DNA of 61,373 bases from Vibrio sp. 10N.286.49.B1 (GTDB taxonomy: Bacteria; Pseudomonadota; Gammaproteobacteria; Enterobacterales; Vibrionaceae), in the NCBI RefSeq assembly GCF_002873335.1, contig NZ_MCUW01000038.1, forward strand, positions 1 through 61,373. The letters run 5' to 3'. Below, piece by piece: positions 28,541 through 38,714 of the stretch (the first letter of the stretch is position 1; every line of letters begins with the position of its first letter). The notes below the pieces were generated by a model, which was given only the letters and a program-made list of their open reading frames with translations, searched no databases and was not told the origin of the DNA. Made by a program: the position numbers and the translations under genes.

Positions 28541-28879
28541 TTAGTGGTCTTCTGACGCGTGGTTAAGTGTATATTTAGGGATTTCAACAACCAGGTCTTC
28601 ATCCATCACTTTTGCTTGGCACCCAAGACGAGACTCTGGTTCAAGTCCCCACGCTTTATCGAGCATGTCATCTTCTAACTCTTCACTTTCATCAAGAGAA
28701 TCAAAGCCCTCACGCACGATAATGTGACATGTGGTGCAGGCACATGACTTCTCACATGCGTGCTCAATTCCGATACCATTCTTTAAAGCAACATCTAATA
28801 CCGTTTCACCCGGTTTCGCTTCTAAAACCGCACCTTCAGGACAAAGGTCCTCGTGAGGTAATACAACAATTTTTGGCAT
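28541..28879 (-). CDS. fdx: [2Fe-2S] ferredoxin of the Isc system
   Basis: Fdx donates electrons during Fe-S cluster assembly on IscU. The 112-residue protein is an adrenodoxin-type ferredoxin with cluster cysteines in CEKSCACTTC (C42, C48, C51 region) and a later cysteine in SRLGCQAKV (about residue 87). It is 19 bp after hscA. Confidence 0.97.
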   Translation of the reverse strand: MPKIVVLPHEDLCPEGAVLEAKPGETVLDVALKNGIGIEHACEKSCACTTCHIIVREGFDSLDESEELEDDMLDKAWGLEPESRLGCQAKVMDEDLVVEIPKYTLNHASEDH

Positions 28880-28898
28880 GACTACTTGGTCCTTACTT

Positions 28899-30749
28899 TT
28901 AAATATTGTCGACTGACTGACCAGCTAAAGCTTCTCGGATAGATTTATCCATTCGACGAGAGGCAAAATCTTGGCTGGCTTTATCAGTGTCTTTAATACC
29001 TTGTTCAATTGCATCGGCACTGTCGCCATTGCGCAATTGGATCAATGATTCTATCGCATTCATCAACGCTTGCTTACCGGCTTCATCTAACAACTCATCG
29101 CCATCTGCCTGCATTGCAGCGACCAGTCCTTCAATCACTCGGTCCGCTTCAACGCGCTGCTCCGCTAATGCTCGTGCGAGCATATCTTCTTTAGCGAACG
29201 TCATTGAGTCCTTGAGCATATTGGTGACTTCTTCATCACTCAGCCCATAAGACGGTTTTACTTGGATTTCTGATTGAACACCGGTACTTTTTTCCATTGC
29301 GGTAACAGAGAGCAAACCGTCTGCATCAACTTGATAGGTGACTCGAATGTGCGCAGCCCCCGCCGTCATCGGTGGGATCCCTTTCAAAGAAAAGCGCGCT
29401 AATGAACGACAGTCATCAATCAGCTCCCTTTCACCTTGAACAATATGCACAGACATCGCTGTTTGACCATCTTTGAACGTCGTAAACTCTTGCGCTTTGG
29501 CAACTGGAATTGTTGTATTTCGAGGTACAATTTTTTCAACCAAGCCGCCCATCGTTTCAATACCGAGCGACAATGGAATCACGTCTAAAAGTAGCATCTC
29601 AGAGTCGGGTTTATTCCCCACCAAGATATCGGCTTGAATAGCCGCGCCTAACGCGACCACTTCATCAGGGTTAATGCTCGTAAGTGGTGTTTTACCGAAG
29701 AACTCTCCAACCATATCGCGAACTAGAGGGGTACGAGTCGAGCCGCCGACCATCACGACTTCTAAGACCTCATCGGCCTCAACTTCTGCATCGCGCAAAG
29801 CACGACGGCATGACATCAACGTTTTCTTCAATAAAGGTCGAACAAGATCATTAAATGTGTCGCGCGTCAGTTCTCCTTGCCAATCCAGCACAGAGATCGT
29901 GGCACGCTCTGCCTCACTTAGATCGATTTTAGCCTGAGTAGCCGCATCAAGCAGTTCGCGCTGTTGAGCCGAAGATAGCGCTGACATTCCGATTAAAAAT
30001 TGGATGTGATCAGCGATAAGATGGTCAAAGTCATCGCCGCCCAACGCCGAATCACCGCCGGTTGCCAGTACCTCAAAAATGCCTTTTGATAAGCGTAATA
30101 TGGAGACGTCAAACGTCCCACCACCGAGATCATACACGGCAATAACACCTTCTTGACCGCTATCCAGTCCATAAGCGATCGCGGCAGCCGTCGGTTCGTT
30201 AAGCAAACGAAGCACATGTAATCCCGCTAGATTTGCCGCATCTTTGGTTCCGACACGCTGCGCGTCGTCGAAATACGCGGGTACGGTAATGACAACACCC
30301 GCAAGATCGCCACCCAATGACGCTTCTGCGCGAGCCGCCAATGCCTTAAGGATATCCGCGGAGACTTGAATAGGGTTTTTGTCGCCGTTCATCGTTTGCA
30401 ATATCGGTAAGCCGTTGTCGCTTTCGACTAGATGGTAAGGCAATGATGGGTAGCGTGATCTAACGTCTGTTAATGAGCGACCTAATAGGCGCTTTACAGA
30501 GACAATTGTATTCTCTGGGTCTTTCGATGCGTTATTTCTCGCATCGTAACCAACCGTTACTTGCTCTGGTGAGTAATGCACAGCAGAGGGAAGGATTTTT
30601 CGACCTTGTGAATCTGAAAGTGTTGAGGTCTCGCCACTTTTTACACTTGCGACCAATGAATTAGTGGTGCCTAAATCAATACCCGCGGCCAGTTTATGTT
30701 CGTGTGGTGCAGAACTTTGTCCCGGCTCTGCGATTTGAAGTAATGCCAT
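28899..30749 (-). CDS. hscA: Fe-S cluster chaperone HscA (Hsp70 family)
   Basis: HscA is the specialised Hsp70 that, with HscB, releases the cluster from IscU by binding its LPPVK motif. The 616-residue protein equals E. coli HscA in length. It has an N-terminal ATPase domain with [12 protein letters not shown] (about 24-35), [13 protein letters not shown] and VGGSTRTP, and a C-terminal substrate-binding domain. It is 23 bp downstream of hscB. Confidence 0.97.
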   Translation of the reverse strand: MALLQIAEPGQSSAPHEHKLAAGIDLGTTNSLVASVKSGETSTLSDSQGRKILPSAVHYSPEQVTVGYDARNNASKDPENTIVSVKRLLGRSLTDVRSRYPSLPYHLVESDNGLPILQTMNGDKNPIQVSADILKALAARAEASLGGDLAGVVITVPAYFDDAQRVGTKDAANLAGLHVLRLLNEPTAAAIAYGLDSGQEGVIAVYDLGGGTFDVSILRLSKGIFEVLATGGDSALGGDDFDHLIADHIQFLIGMSALSSAQQRELLDAATQAKIDLSEAERATISVLDWQGELTRDTFNDLVRPLLKKTLMSCRRALRDAEVEADEVLEVVMVGGSTRTPLVRDMVGEFFGKTPLTSINPDEVVALGAAIQADILVGNKPDSEMLLLDVIPLSLGIETMGGLVEKIVPRNTTIPVAKAQEFTTFKDGQTAMSVHIVQGERELIDDCRSLARFSLKGIPPMTAGAAHIRVTYQVDADGLLSVTAMEKSTGVQSEIQVKPSYGLSDEEVTNMLKDSMTFAKEDMLARALAEQRVEADRVIEGLVAAMQADGDELLDEAGKQALMNAIESLIQLRNGDSADAIEQGIKDTDKASQDFASRRMDKSIREALAGQSVDNI

Positions 30750-30772
30750 TCAAATATCCTTGGAGGCTGTGA

Positions 30773-31288
30773 TTAACCAAGCAGTTTTTCTTCTAATTGT
30801 TCTATTTCGCTTTTCAGCTTGGCGATAAATTTGAGTTTACGAATACTATCTGCAGCGCTATCCCAATGGCCATTTACCAGCTCATTCGTCAGACTTGATA
30901 GGTGTTCGTTAAACATTTTGCTTACCTGACGTTCAAAGTCAAAAAGTTCTTCTTCTGCATCAGGTGAATTCGCGACGTCTTCGAGGGTTTCACGCAGCTC
31001 CATTTGTTCCATAAGAAACAGAGGATCCTGCAATGTCCTGTGCTCTCCGCGAATATCGATGCCGTTTTCAGCAAGTAAATATTCCGCTCGAGATATCGGC
31101 CGTCGTAATACTTCATACGCATCATTAATCTGTGCGGCTTTTTGTACCGCCAGCAAACGATCTCGCTCTGAAGCCGTCGAAAAGTTATCAGGGTGAAAGC
31201 GCTTTTGAAGCTCAAGGAACTGAGAAGAAAGAAGGCTACCGTCCAGCGGAAACTGAACAGGTAGCCCAAATAGTTCAAAATGGTTCAT
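30773..31288 (-). CDS. hscB: Fe-S cluster co-chaperone HscB
   Basis: HscB is the J-protein partner that brings IscU to HscA and stimulates its ATPase. The 171-residue protein has an N-terminal J domain (1 to about 75) with HPD in RFHPDNF (about residue 32) and a C-terminal three-helix IscU-binding domain. It is separated from iscA by a short spacer with a perfect hairpin. Confidence 0.96.
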   Translation of the reverse strand: MNHFELFGLPVQFPLDGSLLSSQFLELQKRFHPDNFSTASERDRLLAVQKAAQINDAYEVLRRPISRAEYLLAENGIDIRGEHRTLQDPLFLMEQMELRETLEDVANSPDAEEELFDFERQVSKMFNEHLSSLTNELVNGHWDSAADSIRKLKFIAKLKSEIEQLEEKLLG

Positions 31289-31308
31289 ATCGTATGACTC
31301 GTAGTAAT

Positions 31309-31330
31309 GGAGCTCAGTAAACTGAGCTCC
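31309..31330 (-). other. intercistronic hairpin between iscA and hscB
   Basis: GGAGCTCAG (31309-31317) and CTGAGCTCC (31322-31330) form a perfect 9-bp stem with a 4-nt loop. No U-run follows in the minus direction. It could protect the iscRSUA 3' end or reduce readthrough to hscBA. Confidence 0.6.
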
Positions 31331-31337
31331 TTATCGG

Positions 31338-31661
31338 TTAAACATTAAAGCTTTCACCACAACCACATTCGCCTTTCGCGTTTGGGTTATTGAATTCAAA
31401 GCCTTCGTTCAAACCTTCTTTTACGTAATCCAGTTCTGTTCCATCTAAATAGACAAGGCTTTTAGCATCGATGATCACCTTTACACCAGCGTGCTCAAAG
31501 ACTTCATCACCATCGTCAAGGTCATCAACAAATTCAAGCACATAAGCCATTCCTGAACACCCAGTTGTTTTGACACCTAGGCGTAAACCAAGGCCTTTAC
31601 CTCGATTATCTAGAAATGCTTTTACTCGACTCGCTGCTGCGTCTGTCATGGAGATGGCCAT
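31338..31661 (-). CDS. iscA: A-type Fe-S carrier IscA
   Basis: IscA accepts Fe-S clusters or iron and passes them to [4Fe-4S] targets. The 107-residue protein has the three conserved cysteines, one in TTGCSGMAY (C35) and two in ECGCGES (C99, C101). It lies 56 bp after iscU and is followed by the intercistronic hairpin. Confidence 0.97.
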   Translation of the reverse strand: MAISMTDAAASRVKAFLDNRGKGLGLRLGVKTTGCSGMAYVLEFVDDLDDGDEVFEHAGVKVIIDAKSLVYLDGTELDYVKEGLNEGFEFNNPNAKGECGCGESFNV

Positions 31662-31717
31662 ACTACAACCTTATCTGTTTATCTATTGAATCAATTCTGT
31701 GGGTGTCAACCCGGTCT

Positions 31718-32098
31718 TTAATCGCGCTTTTTCTTGTAGTCAGCAACCGCGGCTTTAATCGCGTCTTCTGCAAGAATAGAACAGTGCACTTTTACTGGTG
31801 GCAATTCTAACTCATCAGCAATTTCTGAGTTTTTAATTGCAGCGGCTTCGTCTACCGACTTGCCTTTAACCCACTCTGTTACCAACGAGCTTGATGCAAT
31901 CGCAGAGCCGCAGCCGTAGGTTTTAAACTTCGCATCTTCGATAATACCTTCTGGTGTTACCTTGATTTGCAGTTTCATCACGTCACCACATGCTGGTGCG
32001 CCTACCATACCACTACCTACGCTTGGGTCATTTTTATCAAATGAACCAACATTACGTGGGTTCTCATAGTGGTCAATTACTTTTTCACTGTACGCCAT
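31718..32098 (-). CDS. iscU: Fe-S cluster scaffold IscU
   Basis: IscU is the scaffold on which clusters are built from IscS-derived sulfur. The 126-residue protein has cysteine ligands at C37 (GAPACGD), C63 (TYGCGS) and C106 (KVHCSI), aspartate 39, and the HscA-recognition motif LPPVK (about 99-103). It lies 33 bp after iscS. Confidence 0.98.
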   Translation of the reverse strand: MAYSEKVIDHYENPRNVGSFDKNDPSVGSGMVGAPACGDVMKLQIKVTPEGIIEDAKFKTYGCGSAIASSSLVTEWVKGKSVDEAAAIKNSEIADELELPPVKVHCSILAEDAIKAAVADYKKKRD

Positions 32099-32131
32099 AA
32101 TTTATTCCTCGAATCCTCTATTTCCTTGAGA

Positions 32132-33346
32132 TTAGTGGTGTGCCCACTCGACCGTATCAAGGTCAATCCCTTCGTTATACATATCCCATAGAGGAGACAT
32201 GTCGCGTAATTTATTCACCGCTGTCTTAAGCTGCTCAATCGCATAATCTACTTCTTCTTCTGTCGTAAAACGACCAAAAGAGAAACGAACAGAGCTGTGT
32301 GCAAGCTCATCGTTGAGACCCAGTGCACGCAGTACATAAGACGGCTCTAAGCTCGCTGAAGTACACGCCGAACCCGAAGATACGGCTAGGTCTTTCAACG
32401 ACATTAATAATGATTCACCTTCGACAAAAGCAAAGCTAATGTTCAGGTTATGCGGTACTCGCATCTCAAGGTCGCCATTCACAGTGACCGCTTCAAGATC
32501 TTTAACACCTGCGTAAAGACGTTCGCTTAATGCTTTCGCGTGTTCATAGTCTTTCTGCATATCTTGTTTAGCGATAGCAAACGCTTCACCCATACCAACA
32601 ATCTGATGAGTAGCAAGTGTGCCCGAGCGGAAACCACGCTCATGACCGCCACCATGCATTTGCGCCTCGAGGCGAACACGTGGTTTACGACTCACGTAAA
32701 GTGCACCAATACCTTTAGGGCCATACGCTTTATGAGCAGATAATGAGATCAAATCAACTTTCATCTCTTGCACATCAATTGGGATTTTACCCGCAGATTG
32801 AGCCGCGTCGACATGGAAGATGATCTTTCTGCTACGGCATAGCTCACCGATTGCCGTAATGTCTTGAACGACACCAATTTCGTTGTTCACGTGCATGATA
32901 GAGACTAACACCGTGTCTTCACGCATTGCTGCTTCAAGCTTGCTGAGATCAATAATCCCGTTGCTTTCAGGTTGAAGATAAGTCACTTCAAACCCTTCAC
33001 GCTCGAGTTGACGGCATGGGTCTAATACCGCTTTATGTTCGGTTTTGCACGTAATTATGTGCTTGCCTTTCTTACCATAAAAGTGCGCAGCACCTTTTAT
33101 CGCAAGGTTATCTGATTCTGTTGCGCCCGATGTGAAGACAATTTCACGAGGGTCAGCGTTGAGCAAATCTGCGACTTGCTCACGTGCATTATCGACTGCT
33201 TCTTCTGCCTGCCATCCATAACGGTGTGAACGTGATGCTGGATTACCAAACGTTCCGTCCATTGTCATGCATTTAACCATTTTTTCAGCGACGCGTGGGT
33301 CAACTGGACAAGTGGCAGAATAATCTAAATATATCGGCAGTTTCAT
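32132..33346 (-). CDS. iscS: cysteine desulfurase IscS
   Basis: IscS is a PLP enzyme that takes sulfur from cysteine as a persulfide for Fe-S clusters, tRNA thiolation and other pathways. The 404-residue protein has the PLP lysine in [10 protein letters not shown] (about 206) and the mobile catalytic cysteine C328 in SGSACTSAS. It is 29 bp after iscR. Confidence 0.98.
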   Translation of the reverse strand: MKLPIYLDYSATCPVDPRVAEKMVKCMTMDGTFGNPASRSHRYGWQAEEAVDNAREQVADLLNADPREIVFTSGATESDNLAIKGAAHFYGKKGKHIITCKTEHKAVLDPCRQLEREGFEVTYLQPESNGIIDLSKLEAAMREDTVLVSIMHVNNEIGVVQDITAIGELCRSRKIIFHVDAAQSAGKIPIDVQEMKVDLISLSAHKAYGPKGIGALYVSRKPRVRLEAQMHGGGHERGFRSGTLATHQIVGMGEAFAIAKQDMQKDYEHAKALSERLYAGVKDLEAVTVNGDLEMRVPHNLNISFAFVEGESLLMSLKDLAVSSGSACTSASLEPSYVLRALGLNDELAHSSVRFSFGRFTTEEEVDYAIEQLKTAVNKLRDMSPLWDMYNEGIDLDTVEWAHH

Positions 33347-33375
33347 TCTTTACTCCAATGTAAAAGCAACACTAC

Positions 33376-33882
33376 TTACGAGCGAACATTGATACCGATG
33401 GGCGCGGCGTTATTATTCTTTCTTGAAAACCCATTATTTACCGTAAGGTCAATGTCCTGACGGTCAGAAATTTGTAGGACTTCATTATCCACCATCAACT
33501 CACCGAGAGTGATGTTGTTTAAAAAGTCGCTAATGCGAGAACTCAAATCTCGCCACAATGTGTGAGTTAAGCAACGTGTACCGCCCTGACAATCACCTTT
33601 GCCAGCGCACTTTGTTGCGTCGACTGATTCATCGACGGCAGCAATAACGGTACCAATAGAAATATCAGTGGCGTCCGAGCCTAAGCGATAACCACCACCA
33701 GGACCCCGCACACTTGAGACTAATCCAGCTTTACGCAGTTTTGAAAACAGCTGTTCTAAGTAAGAAAGGGAAATCCCTTGACGCTCAGAAATATCGGCCA
33801 GTGGGACTGGACTTTGCTGCGAATGCAGAGCGACATCGAGCATCGCCGTTACTGCGTATCTTCCTTTTGATGTTAATCTCAT
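33376..33882 (-). CDS. iscR: Fe-S-sensing transcription regulator IscR
   Basis: IscR is an Rrf2-family regulator; its [2Fe-2S] form represses the isc operon and cluster-free IscR regulates other targets. The 168-residue protein starts [11 protein letters not shown] and has a winged helix-turn-helix (about 1-65) and cluster cysteines at exactly 92, 98 and 104, as in E. coli. I chose the ATG at 33882 for this alignment; the ORF runs five codons further. Two adjacent type-1 IscR boxes lie 42-91 bp upstream. Confidence 0.97.
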   Translation of the reverse strand: MRLTSKGRYAVTAMLDVALHSQQSPVPLADISERQGISLSYLEQLFSKLRKAGLVSSVRGPGGGYRLGSDATDISIGTVIAAVDESVDATKCAGKGDCQGGTRCLTHTLWRDLSSRISDFLNNITLGELMVDNEVLQISDRQDIDLTVNNGFSRKNNNAAPIGINVRS

Positions 33883-33923
33883 ATCACACGTTTCCACATT
33901 GTCTTTGTGGGAACAATTTTTTC

Positions 33924-33948
33924 ATACCTGACTATTTTAGTCAAGTAT
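33924..33948. promoter_or_regulatory. type-1 IscR-binding site A upstream of iscR
   Basis: The 25-bp site matches the consensus ATASYYGACTRWWWYAGTCRRSTAT at every position (left half ATACCTGACT, right half AGTCAAGTAT). It lies directly next to a second site. It should allow holo-IscR to repress its own operon. Confidence 0.92.
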
Positions 33949-33973
33949 TCATTTGACTAAAATAGTCAGGTAT
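33949..33973. promoter_or_regulatory. type-1 IscR-binding site B upstream of iscR
   Basis: This abuts site A and matches the 25-bp consensus at 22 positions; the mismatches are all in the left end (TCATTTGACT), and the right half AGTCAGGTAT is perfect. Two adjacent sites are also present at the E. coli iscR promoter. Confidence 0.88.
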
Positions 33974-33994
33974 TCATCCACACAGTTAATGCGG

Positions 33995-34726
33995 TTAAAT
34001 ACCTTTGGAATTCGCTTTCTCGATAGAGGTCAAAATACCTCGTAAAGTATTGATTTCTTGAGACTCAGGGCGAGCTCGGCTGAATAGTCTACGTAACTTA
34101 TTCATCACTAAGTTCGGCTTATCTTTAGATATAAATTGGGTATTCGTGATCACTTTTTCAAGGTGTTGATAGAATAATTCCAACTCTTTATGACGAGGAT
34201 AATCAGGCTCATCTTGAGCTGGAAATTGTTGGCTTGCTCTATCGAGATGAGCAACCCGAACTTCATAACTCAACGTTTGGACGGCCATGGCCAAATTTAA
34301 CGAACTGTATTCTGGGTTAGCCGGGATGCAGGTATGATAATGACACAACTGTAATTCATCATTAGTTAGACCGGTACGCTCTCTACCAAACACTAACGCT
34401 ACAGGATGTTTTTCGCTTTCCACAGCAAAACGCTGACCACATTCACGAGGCTCTATCATCGGCCAATCTAATGTACGAGAGCGCGCACTTGAGCCAACAA
34501 CTAGGCCACAATCTTCTATGGCTTCTTCTAAAGTCGAGACAATAGTGGCACCTAACGCGATATCACTTGCACCCGCAGCTAAAGCAACGGCTTGTGCGTC
34601 TACTTCACATTGGGGATCAACCAATACCATCTGGCTCATTCCCATTACTTTCATCGCACGGGCTGCCGAACCAATATTCCCCGAGTGGGACGTCCCAACA
34701 AGAATGATCTTAACGTTGTTTAGCAT
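33995..34726 (-). CDS. trmJ: tRNA (cytidine/uridine-2'-O)-methyltransferase TrmJ
   Basis: TrmJ adds the 2'-O-methyl group at position 32 of several tRNAs. The 243-residue protein is a SPOUT enzyme with the knot motifs [10 protein letters not shown] (about 17-26), [14 protein letters not shown] (about 116-129) and [14 protein letters not shown] (about 137-150), plus a C-terminal extension ending [17 protein letters not shown]. The ATG at 34726 has no strong ribosome-binding site; the ORF runs two codons further to a TTG. It precedes iscR as in E. coli and is divergent from suhB. An IscR-like box overlaps its likely promoter. Confidence 0.95.
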   Translation of the reverse strand: MLNNVKIILVGTSHSGNIGSAARAMKVMGMSQMVLVDPQCEVDAQAVALAAGASDIALGATIVSTLEEAIEDCGLVVGSSARSRTLDWPMIEPRECGQRFAVESEKHPVALVFGRERTGLTNDELQLCHYHTCIPANPEYSSLNLAMAVQTLSYEVRVAHLDRASQQFPAQDEPDYPRHKELELFYQHLEKVITNTQFISKDKPNLVMNKLRRLFSRARPESQEINTLRGILTSIEKANSKGI

Positions 34727-34769
34727 TGTCAAATAGCACCAAGATTACAAAATCGACGAATAATAACAT

Positions 34770-34794
34770 AAACCCGACTAAAATAGTCAGGGTC
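34770..34794. promoter_or_regulatory. third IscR-like box, trmJ-suhB divergent region
   Basis: The core CCCGACTAAAATAGTCAGG is perfect against SYYGACTRWWWYAGTCRRS. Overall 21 of 25 positions of the type-1 consensus match, with mismatches only at the outer ends. On the minus strand CTGACT could be the -35 of trmJ with TTATTAT-like -10 about 17 bp on, so IscR binding would block it. Confidence 0.65.
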
Positions 34795-34854
34795 TTTTTA
34801 TTCACGCCGATGACAGGACAAAAAATAACCACTTCCTTTTTCTTCAATCTTTGG

Positions 34855-34860
34855 TATACT
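34855..34860 (+). promoter_or_regulatory. suhB -10 element with GC-rich discriminator
   Basis: TATACT is followed immediately by CGCCGCCGC, a GC-rich discriminator typical of rRNA-like, ppGpp-sensitive promoters. The -35 is weak (CTTCCT-like, 17 bp upstream). The start point would be near 34867. Confidence 0.55.
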
Positions 34861-34873
34861 CGCCGCCGCTTTT

Positions 34874-34885
34874 TGTTCTTTAACA
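34874..34885 (+). promoter_or_regulatory. boxA antitermination element in the suhB leader
   Basis: TGTTCTTTAACA differs at one base from the rRNA-operon boxA TGCTCTTTAACA. It lies 18 bp before the suhB start. In E. coli, SuhB and the Nus factors bind a boxA in the suhB leader and repress translation; the same autoregulation is expected here. Confidence 0.75.
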
Positions 34886-34903
34886 TCCGTTGGGAAAATT
34901 CGT

Positions 34904-35707
34904 ATGCATCCAATGCTAAATATCGCTATACGCGCAGCGCGTAAAGCTGGCAACCATATTGCTAAATCACTTGAAAACACTGATAAGATTGAATCAGTAC
35001 AGAAAGGCACTCAGGAGTTTGTCACTAACGTAGACAACGAAGCTGAAGCACTCATTATCCATACCATTCAAACCTCTTACCCTGAGCACAGCATTATTGC
35101 TGAAGAAAGCGGTATGATTGAAGGTAAAGATAGTGATGTTCAATGGATCATCGACCCACTGGATGGCACCACTAACCTTATCAATGGTTTCCCGCACTTT
35201 TGTGTTTCTATTGCTGTTCGCATTAAAGGCAGAACAGAAGTAGCGTGTGTTTACGACCCAATGCGCAATGAGCTATTTACCGCACAACGTGGTTCTGGCG
35301 CTCAACTCAATAACGCTCGTATTCGCGTTACTCCTTTAAAAGATATCAAAGGTACCATTATCGGTACTGGCTTCCCATACAAGCAAAAGCAGCATTCTGA
35401 AAGTTTTTTCAAAATCATGTCTTCAATGTTTGTTGAGTGTTCTGACTTCCGTCATACTGGCTCTCCAGCACTTGACCTTTGCTACTTAGCAGCAGGTCGC
35501 GTAGATGGTTACTTCGAGCTTGGACTAAAGCCTTGGAACATGGCAGCTGGCGATCTTATTGCTCGTGAAGCAGGCGCTATTGTTACTGATTTTGCTGGCG
35601 GAACAGACCACATGAAATCAGGCAACATCGTTGCTTCAAGTGCTCGTGGCGTGAAATCAATGCTTAAACACATTCGTGAAAATTCAAACGAAGGTATGCT
35701 TAAGTAA
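34904..35707 (+). CDS. suhB: inositol-1-monophosphatase family protein / Nus factor SuhB
   Basis: SuhB has inositol monophosphatase activity, but its main bacterial role is as part of the Nus complex that supports rRNA antitermination and 30S assembly. The 267-residue protein equals E. coli SuhB in length. It shows the metal-binding motif WIIDPLDGTTNLINGFPHF (about 84-102) and the second motif WNMAAGDLIAREAGA (about 211-225). The ATG at 34904 follows GGGA. It is monocistronic with its own terminator. Confidence 0.96.
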   Translation: MHPMLNIAIRAARKAGNHIAKSLENTDKIESVQKGTQEFVTNVDNEAEALIIHTIQTSYPEHSIIAEESGMIEGKDSDVQWIIDPLDGTTNLINGFPHFCVSIAVRIKGRTEVACVYDPMRNELFTAQRGSGAQLNNARIRVTPLKDIKGTIIGTGFPYKQKQHSESFFKIMSSMFVECSDFRHTGSPALDLCYLAAGRVDGYFELGLKPWNMAAGDLIAREAGAIVTDFAGGTDHMKSGNIVASSARGVKSMLKHIRENSNEGMLK

Positions 35708-35740
35708 GTCATAATGACTAAGCGCTAAGTATTGAATTGT

Positions 35741-35770
35741 AATCCCGGCCATCGGCTGGGATTTTTTTTA
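35741..35770 (+). terminator. Rho-independent terminator of suhB
   Basis: AATCCCGGCC (35741-35750) pairs with GGCTGGGATT (35754-35763, one G-U pair) over a 3-nt loop, followed by a run of T. Confidence 0.93.
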
Positions 35771-35829
35771 CCTATTGCTTTTCTTCCTGCTAGTTTTCAT
35801 TAATCAATGAATAATAGAAACCTACCCTC

Positions 35830-35860
35830 AAAAAAAAGGCCGCTCTGAGAGCGACCCTTT
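35830..35860 (-). terminator. terminator after secF
   Basis: On the minus strand GGTCGCT-CTCAG-AGCGGCC (one G-U pair) is followed by a run of eight or more U. It ends the queA-tgt-yajC-secDF transcript(s). Confidence 0.92.
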
Positions 35861-35878
35861 TCATTCAACATCAAAGAA

Positions 35879-36826
35879 CTACGGCATTTCGTCGAACTCT
35901 TCGCCTTCTTTTTCTATCGGTGTTGGCATCAAGTGCTCACGCTGAATACCAAGTTTCAGAGCAAGGGCTGAAGCCACATAGATTGAAGAATAAGTACCAA
36001 CAGTAATACCAAGCAATAGTGCTAATGCAAAGCCATGGATCATCGCTCCGCCTTGCGTAAACAACGCAATGACCACAAACAATGTCGTGCCAGACGTAAT
36101 TAACGTACGGCTTAGCGTTTGTGTAATCGAGCTATTCATGATGTCTGGCGATTCACCTTTCCGCATCTTACGGAAATTCTCACGAATTCGGTCAAAAACT
36201 ACGATGGTATCGTTGAGTGAGTAACCAACCACGGTGAGCAATGCTGCCACAATGGTCAAATCAACCTCTATCTGTAATAGAGAGAAGATACCTAAGGTAA
36301 TAATAACATCGTGCGCCAGCGCCATAACAGCACCCGCCGCTAAGCGCCACTCAAAACGTATCGAGACATAAATCAAGATACAGATCAGTGAGACTAAGAT
36401 GGCCAAGCCACCCGCCTCCGTTAGCTCATCTCCCACATTCGGACCAACAAATTCAATACGGCGCATTTCAACACTTTCGCCTGTACCTTCTTTGATTGCA
36501 CTCAGGATTTGATTACCTAGCGCTTCGGCTTGAACACCATCACGCGGGCGTAAACGCACCATTACATCACGAGAAGAACCAAAGTTCTGCACGGTTGCAT
36601 CGCCAAAGCCTTCGGCATCCAATGCGCTACGCACATCTTCAAGGTTCGCAGGTTGCTCAAAACCAACTTCAATCAGCGTACCGCCTGTGAAATCTAGGCC
36701 CCAATTTAACCACTTCGTAGACAGAGTAAATAATGCTGCAGCAATCATTACGAGTGAGAACGCAAATGCTACTTTTGACCAACGCATAAAGTCGATCGTT
36801 TTGTCCAATTTCATTATCTGAAACAT
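35879..36826 (-). CDS. secF: protein translocase subunit SecF
   Basis: SecF works with SecD and YajC to drive late protein export across the inner membrane using the proton gradient. The 315-residue protein has six membrane helices, a periplasmic P1-like domain between helix 1 and 2, the signature WGLDFTGGTLIEV (about 42-54), and DRIRENFRKMRKG in the cytoplasmic loop. It is 9 bp after secD; its AGGAA ribosome-binding site overlaps the secD stop. Confidence 0.97.
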   Translation of the reverse strand: MFQIMKLDKTIDFMRWSKVAFAFSLVMIAAALFTLSTKWLNWGLDFTGGTLIEVGFEQPANLEDVRSALDAEGFGDATVQNFGSSRDVMVRLRPRDGVQAEALGNQILSAIKEGTGESVEMRRIEFVGPNVGDELTEAGGLAILVSLICILIYVSIRFEWRLAAGAVMALAHDVIITLGIFSLLQIEVDLTIVAALLTVVGYSLNDTIVVFDRIRENFRKMRKGESPDIMNSSITQTLSRTLITSGTTLFVVIALFTQGGAMIHGFALALLLGITVGTYSSIYVASALALKLGIQREHLMPTPIEKEGEEFDEMP

Positions 36827-36835
36827 AACTAATTC

Positions 36836-38692
36836 CTAGATCGACAATTTTTTAACGCGCTTGCCGCCATAAACCAGGTTCACTAAACAGCGAGTACCAA
36901 TGATTGCGGTAAACATAGAGGTAATAATACCGATTGAAAGTGTCACAGCGAAGCCTTTGATAGCCCCCGTACCGACAGCAAACAAAATAATGGCAGTAAT
37001 TAGCGTCGTAATATTGGCATCGGCAATCGTACTAAATGCGTTTGCGTAGCCTTGTTGGATCGCTTGTTGAGGATTGCGTCCGTCTCTTAACTCTTCCCGT
37101 ATTCGCTCAAAAATCAGCACGTTGGCATCAACTGCCATACCGACCGTCAGTACAATACCGGCGATACCAGGGAGCGTCATTGTCGCGCCAGGAATCATCG
37201 ACATCACACCGATAATTAAAACGATGTTTGCCATCAAGGCACAGTTAGCAAAAAGACCAAAACCACGGTAGTAGATAAGCGTAAACAGCATCACCGCAAT
37301 CATACCGGTAATACACGCCATGATACCCATATCAATATTCTGCTGTCCCATTGATGGACCAATGGTTCTTTCTTCAACAATAGAAATAGGTGCAATCAAG
37401 GCACCAGCACGAAGCAACAACGCAAGGTTATGGGCTTCAGCCGCAGAATCGATACCCGTAATTCGGAAGTTACGCCCCAGCGCCGATTGAATCGTTGCTT
37501 GGTTGATCACCTCTTCGTGCTTATCAAGAATGACTTTGCCTTCAGGGGTGCGCTTACCACTGTCTTTATATTCCGCAAACACTGTTGCCATCAGTTTGCC
37601 GATATTTTGACGAGAGAACGCCGCCATTTTATTACCACCTTCGCTATCTAGCGAGATGTTAACTTGTGGACGACCGTATTCATCAGCACTTGAGCTCGCA
37701 TCGGTAATGCTTGCTCCGCCAAGGATGATACGCTTCTTCAGTACAGCAGGACGACCATCACGATCAAACTTAATCTCACTGCCTGCAGGCGCACGGCCAC
37801 TAGCCGCAGCCGCTAGATCAGCGCTGCTATCGACTTCTCGGAACTCAAGGGTTGCCGTTGCACCAAGAATCTCTTTCGCTCTTGCCGTATCTTGAACACC
37901 AGGGAGCTCAACTACAATACGACTCGCGCCTTGACGCTGCACTAATGGTTCAGCAACACCAAGCTCATTCACACGGTTACGTAGAATGGTAATGTTCTGC
38001 TCGACAGCATAATTACGGATTTCTTGTAGGCGGGTTTCTTTAAAACGAGCAACAATAGCAAAGCGGCCATTAGTATTGGAATCAAAGAAATCCATATCTG
38101 GATGCTTTGACTCTAATGATGCCAATGCTTGTGCAAGCTGCGCTTCATCTCGAAGTAAAACCTCGACGGCGTCTTTTCCTGAAGGGCGAATCGAGCGATA
38201 GCGAATGCGGTCTTCGCGCAATTCACTTCGAAAGGCTTCTTCTTGTTGACCAACCAGCTTGTCCATGGCCGCATCCATGTCGACTTCCATTAAGAAGTGA
38301 ACACCACCACGTAGATCGAGACCTAGTTTCATTGGCGCAGCACCAATTGCTTCAAGCCAATGAGGCGTTGCGGCTGCAAGGTTAAGGGCAACTATAGAAT
38401 CTTGACCTAGAGCTTCACTGATTACGTCTCGCGCACCGATTTGAACATCAGTATTGTTGAAACGAACCAAGATTGAGCCATTTTCTAAGGCAATGGATTT
38501 ATAAGAGAGTTGCTCTTCATCTAGAGCTTGAGTGACAGTATCCAGCGTCGACATATCAACAGAGGCGCCACGCGCCCCTGTAATTTGAATAGCCGGATCT
38601 TCACCGTATAAGTTGGGAAGCGCATATAATGCTGCGATAGCAATGGTGAAAATCACCATTAAGTACTTCCACAGGGGATAACGGTTTAGCAC
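36836..38692 (-). CDS. secD: protein translocase subunit SecD
   Basis: SecD is the larger partner of SecF. The 618-residue protein (E. coli 615) has one N-terminal membrane helix (about 7-25), a large periplasmic P1 domain with [12 protein letters not shown] (about 122-133), and five C-terminal helices with [17 protein letters not shown] (about 515-531), which includes the conserved aspartate of helix 4. It is 22 bp after yajC. Vibrios often have a second, VemP-regulated secDF pair; no such leader is present here. Confidence 0.97.
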   Translation of the reverse strand: MLNRYPLWKYLMVIFTIAIAALYALPNLYGEDPAIQITGARGASVDMSTLDTVTQALDEEQLSYKSIALENGSILVRFNNTDVQIGARDVISEALGQDSIVALNLAAATPHWLEAIGAAPMKLGLDLRGGVHFLMEVDMDAAMDKLVGQQEEAFRSELREDRIRYRSIRPSGKDAVEVLLRDEAQLAQALASLESKHPDMDFFDSNTNGRFAIVARFKETRLQEIRNYAVEQNITILRNRVNELGVAEPLVQRQGASRIVVELPGVQDTARAKEILGATATLEFREVDSSADLAAAASGRAPAGSEIKFDRDGRPAVLKKRIILGGASITDASSSADEYGRPQVNISLDSEGGNKMAAFSRQNIGKLMATVFAEYKDSGKRTPEGKVILDKHEEVINQATIQSALGRNFRITGIDSAAEAHNLALLLRAGALIAPISIVEERTIGPSMGQQNIDMGIMACITGMIAVMLFTLIYYRGFGLFANCALMANIVLIIGVMSMIPGATMTLPGIAGIVLTVGMAVDANVLIFERIREELRDGRNPQQAIQQGYANAFSTIADANITTLITAIILFAVGTGAIKGFAVTLSIGIITSMFTAIIGTRCLVNLVYGGKRVKKLSI

Positions 38693-38714
38693 AGCGAGGA
38701 TCCTTTAGCTGTTT

